Below the pieces are notes generated by a model. That model was not told the origin of the DNA, did no database searches, and was given only the letters and a program-made list of their open reading frames with translations. Shown here in pieces: positions 6,345 through 8,554 of a stretch of 8,554 bases of DNA (positions are counted from its first letter, which is position 1; each line of letters starts with the position of its first letter). The DNA lies in contig DNGG01000414.1 in assembly GCA_003486675.1 (NCBI GenBank), positions 2,401-10,954 on the forward strand, written 5' to 3'. The DNA is from Cyanobacteria bacterium UBA11372. GTDB lineage: Bacteria > Cyanobacteriota > Cyanobacteriia > Cyanobacteriales > Aerosakkonemataceae. The translations under genes and the position numbers were made by a program.

Positions 6345-8480
6345 ATGAGTCAGGCGCATCTACGAGTTCTGCTAGTGGAAGATTGTGAAGAAGACGCTTT
6401 ATTGTTAATGCGGGAGTTGCGACGCACAGGTTACAAACTGTTTTTAGAGCGAGTGGAAACAGCGGCGGCGATGCAGCAGCAGCTGATGGAGCGGGAATGG
6501 GATATGGTGATTTCCGATTATTCCCTGCCCAAATTCAGCGCCCCCGAGGCGTTAAAGCTGTTGCAGGAAACCGGACTCGATCTGCCATTTATTATCGTCT
6601 CCGGCTACATCGGCGAGGATGCGGCGGTGGCGGCGATGAAAGCAGGCGCTCACGACTACGTGATGAAAGACAACCTCGCCCGCTTGATACCGGCAGTAGA
6701 GCGGGAGTTGCGCGAAGCAGCCGTGCGACGGCAAAACCAGCTGGCAGAAGCGGGGCGCAGAGAAAGCGAGCAACGCTTCAGGGCGCTGATTGAAAACGCC
6801 ACGGATATCGTTGTAATTGTGGACAAAGATGGGGTTTTTCGCTATATTAGCCCCTCGCAAGAGCGGATTTTTGGCTATAAAACCGAAGAACTGCTGGGAA
6901 AAAAGTGCTTGGATTATATTTACCCAGAAGACGTGCCACTAGCGATCGCCACGATGAAGCGCAGTCTCAAACAACCCAGAACGAGTCAAGCTGCAATAGA
7001 ATGTCGTCTCTTCCGTCGCAATGGTAGCTTGTGTTTTCTAGAAGCCGTTGCCACCAACCTGCTCGACGATCCAAGTGTAAAAGGCGTCGTCGTCAATTGC
7101 CACGATATCACCGAGCGCAAACACGCCGAAGAACAACTGCGATTTTATGCATTTTACGATCCGCTCACCGGCTTGCCCAACCGGACTTTATTCCTAGAAA
7201 ACTTGGGACAGCTAATCGAGCAGAAGAGCAAGCAAGACTTGTCAGGGGCTTTATTTGCGATTCTGTTCCTAGATTTGGATCGCTTCGACGTGATTAAATA
7301 CAGTCTGGGACACCTAGTGGCAGATGAACTGTTGAGCGCTACCGCAGCTCGGCTCGTGCGTAGCGTGGGAATTGCAGATATGGTGGCGCGGGTTGGGATC
7401 GACGAATTTGCGCTGCTGATCGCGCAACTCGAAGATGTGGGGCAAGTGCAACGCATTGCACAGAAAATTCATACCAGTATCGCCATGCCGTTTCATCTCG
7501 AAGGGCGCGAGGTATTCACCACAGCTAGCATTGGGATTGCGATCGCGGGCAATTCCCCCATTCCCTGTATGACCAATTATGACCGCCCCGAAGACTTCCT
7601 GCGAGCTGCTGATACGGCGATTTACTACGCAAAGCGACGGGGTAAGGGAAGTTCTGCTGTCTTTGACGCCTCAATGCACGCCCACGCACTCGCACGCTTG
7701 GAATTGGAAGCCGACTTGCGACGAGGAATCGAACGCCAAGAGCTACTGCTGCACTATCAACCCATCGTATCCCTGTTCACGGGAAGGCTGACCGGCTTCG
7801 AGGCGCTGGTACGCTGGAATCATCCCCAGATGGGTTTAGTTTCCCCAGGGGACTTCATTCCCGCCGCTGAAGAAACAGGTTTGATTTTGCCTTTGGGCAG
7901 TTGGGTGCTGCGGGAAGCTTGTCGCCAACTTGCCTGTTGGCAAAAGCAATTTCCTTCTGCCAGTTGCTTGACGATGAGCGTTAACTTGGCAGGGTTGCAA
8001 TTGGTACAACCCGATTTGATCGACGGGATCGATCGCATCTTACAAGAAACCGGCTTGGAGGGAAGTCGATTAAAACTCGAGTTGACCGAAACAATTTTCA
8101 TGGAAATTGCCGAAGTTGCACCAGCAGTTTTAGACCAACTCAAAGCCCGCCAAATTCAATTATCTATTGATGACTTCGGTACGGGCTATTCTTCCCTCAG
8201 TCGTCTGCACCAATGGCCTCTCGATACTTTAAAAATAGACCGTTCTTTTGTCAGCCGCCTCAGTCTAGGTAATGAAAGCAGCGAAGTAGTGCGAACAATT
8301 GTAAATTTGGCTCATAATCTAGGACTCGATGTGATTGCAGAAGGGGTGGAAACAGCCGAGCAGATGTACAAACTGCAAAGTTTACAGTGTCAGTGCGGGC
8401 AGGGTAACTTTTTGTCTAAACCTTTGGATAGCAAAGCCGCAACCGATTTGATCGGGGAAAAGTTAAAAATTAAAAATTAA
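6345..8480 (+). CDS. REC-PAS-GGDEF-EAL c-di-GMP phosphodiesterase with degraded GGDEF
   Basis: This 711-residue cytoplasmic protein probably breaks down the second messenger c-di-GMP to pGpG. Order: receiver (about 6-122), short helix, PAS (143-262), GGDEF (267-437), EAL (452-700). The receiver has E12/D13, phosphoacceptor D58, S86 and K108. The GGDEF signature is GIDEF (351-355). In the nucleotide site the first metal Asp is kept (D310), but the Asn that reads guanine in PleD is K318, the next Asp is Y319, the usual FK is F314-D315, and the HxxGD Gly is A326. The inhibitory-site Arg is G342. Cyclase activity is therefore unlikely. The EAL half looks complete: E486-A-L, N547, E579, D609-D610 in DDFGTGYSS, K630, E666, E669 and Q686. 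Receiver phosphorylation by the upstream kinase probably controls it (inferred). A strong ribosome site fixes the start. The last residues (KLKIKN) are encoded by an intergenic-type heptamer repeat. Confidence 0.95.
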   Translation: MSQAHLRVLLVEDCEEDALLLMRELRRTGYKLFLERVETAAAMQQQLMEREWDMVISDYSLPKFSAPEALKLLQETGLDLPFIIVSGYIGEDAAVAAMKAGAHDYVMKDNLARLIPAVERELREAAVRRQNQLAEAGRRESEQRFRALIENATDIVVIVDKDGVFRYISPSQERIFGYKTEELLGKKCLDYIYPEDVPLAIATMKRSLKQPRTSQAAIECRLFRRNGSLCFLEAVATNLLDDPSVKGVVVNCHDITERKHAEEQLRFYAFYDPLTGLPNRTLFLENLGQLIEQKSKQDLSGALFAILFLDLDRFDVIKYSLGHLVADELLSATAARLVRSVGIADMVARVGIDEFALLIAQLEDVGQVQRIAQKIHTSIAMPFHLEGREVFTTASIGIAIAGNSPIPCMTNYDRPEDFLRAADTAIYYAKRRGKGSSAVFDASMHAHALARLELEADLRRGIERQELLLHYQPIVSLFTGRLTGFEALVRWNHPQMGLVSPGDFIPAAEETGLILPLGSWVLREACRQLACWQKQFPSASCLTMSVNLAGLQLVQPDLIDGIDRILQETGLEGSRLKLELTETIFMEIAEVAPAVLDQLKARQIQLSIDDFGTGYSSLSRLHQWPLDTLKIDRSFVSRLSLGNESSEVVRTIVNLAHNLGLDVIAEGVETAEQMYKLQSLQCQCGQGNFLSKPLDSKAATDLIGEKLKIKN
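8463..8480. repeat. TTAAAAA heptamer repeat forming a gene 3' end
   Basis: TTAAAAA occurs twice (8463-8476), followed by TTAA, whose last three bases are the TAA stop of the EAL gene (8478-8480). The repeat encodes the final residues of the protein. It is of the same heptamer class as the arrays at 226-263 and 373-405. Confidence 0.75.
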
Positions 8481-8512
8481 GCAGGTGTGCAGGTGTGCAG
8501 GTGGGCAGAGGG
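8481..8512. repeat. Tandem octamer GCAGGTGT downstream of the EAL gene
   Basis: GCAGGTGT occurs at 8481-8488 and 8489-8496, then GCAGGTGG (8497-8504) and a more diverged GCAGAGGG (8505-8512). The array starts directly after the stop codon, and its right half forms one arm of the hairpin at 8495-8548. Confidence 0.75.
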
Positions 8513-8548
8513 GAATTTGAACGTACATTCTCCTCTGCTCACCTGCAC
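8495..8548 (+). terminator. 22-bp hairpin after the EAL gene, possible terminator
   Basis: Bases 8495-8516 pair with 8527-8548 over 22 bp without bulge or mismatch, counting two G-T pairs (8504/8539, 8512/8531). The loop is 10 bases (8517-8526). It starts 14 bases after the stop codon, a suitable place to end transcription or protect the mRNA 3' end. No T-run appears in the six bases left in the window, so intrinsic termination is not shown, and the element may instead be a repeat-derived palindrome. Confidence 0.45.
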
Positions 8549-8554
8549 CTTTGC

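Overview
The window looks like a piece of a cyanobacterial chromosome, probably from a filamentous or otherwise repeat-rich lineage. At least eleven copies of the HIP1 palindrome GCGATCGC lie inside the four genes (starts at 750, 2107, 2285, 3189, 3530, 3939, 5083, 5120, 5997, 6942, 7539), far more than chance would give in 8.5 kb. The gene-free DNA is full of heptamer and octamer tandem repeats and long hairpins of the kind common in cyanobacterial intergenic DNA. The proteins (a multi-PAS kinase with a phytochrome-type catalytic core, an Rcp1-like receiver and a REC-PAS-GGDEF-EAL protein) also fit a cyanobacterium.

Layout: 1-395 is gene-free repeat DNA. At 396-1100 on the minus strand is a family 4 iron-sulphur uracil-DNA glycosylase. 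A gene-free stretch of about 830 bases follows (1101-1936): its left half is a mosaic of repeats and hairpins, and its right half is a different, possibly structured leader before the next gene. On the plus strand come three signalling genes in a row: a 1213-residue histidine kinase with six PAS domains and one GAF domain (1937-5578), a 151-residue stand-alone receiver (5729-6184), and a 711-residue REC-PAS-GGDEF-EAL protein (6345-8480). The window closes with octamer repeats and a 22-bp hairpin (8481-8548).

How the genes may work together (inference): the soluble kinase has a complete HisKA/HATPase core and no receiver of its own. The next two genes each supply a receiver with an intact phosphoacceptor Asp. 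One is a receiver alone. The other is joined to a c-di-GMP module whose EAL site looks complete, while its GGDEF site is degraded (GIDEF, and Lys in place of the base-reading Asn). The simplest model is a branched two-component pathway in which a cytoplasmic signal sets c-di-GMP breakdown, with the small receiver as a second output or a phosphate sink. The DNA glycosylase is transcribed divergently and seems unrelated.

I found no wholly unknown gene family, phage, insertion sequence, CRISPR array, tRNA or rRNA. The most distinctive points are the degraded-GGDEF/intact-EAL protein, repeat DNA that has entered three coding sequences (two 3' ends and the kinase ATPase domain), and the unexplained structured leader before the kinase.
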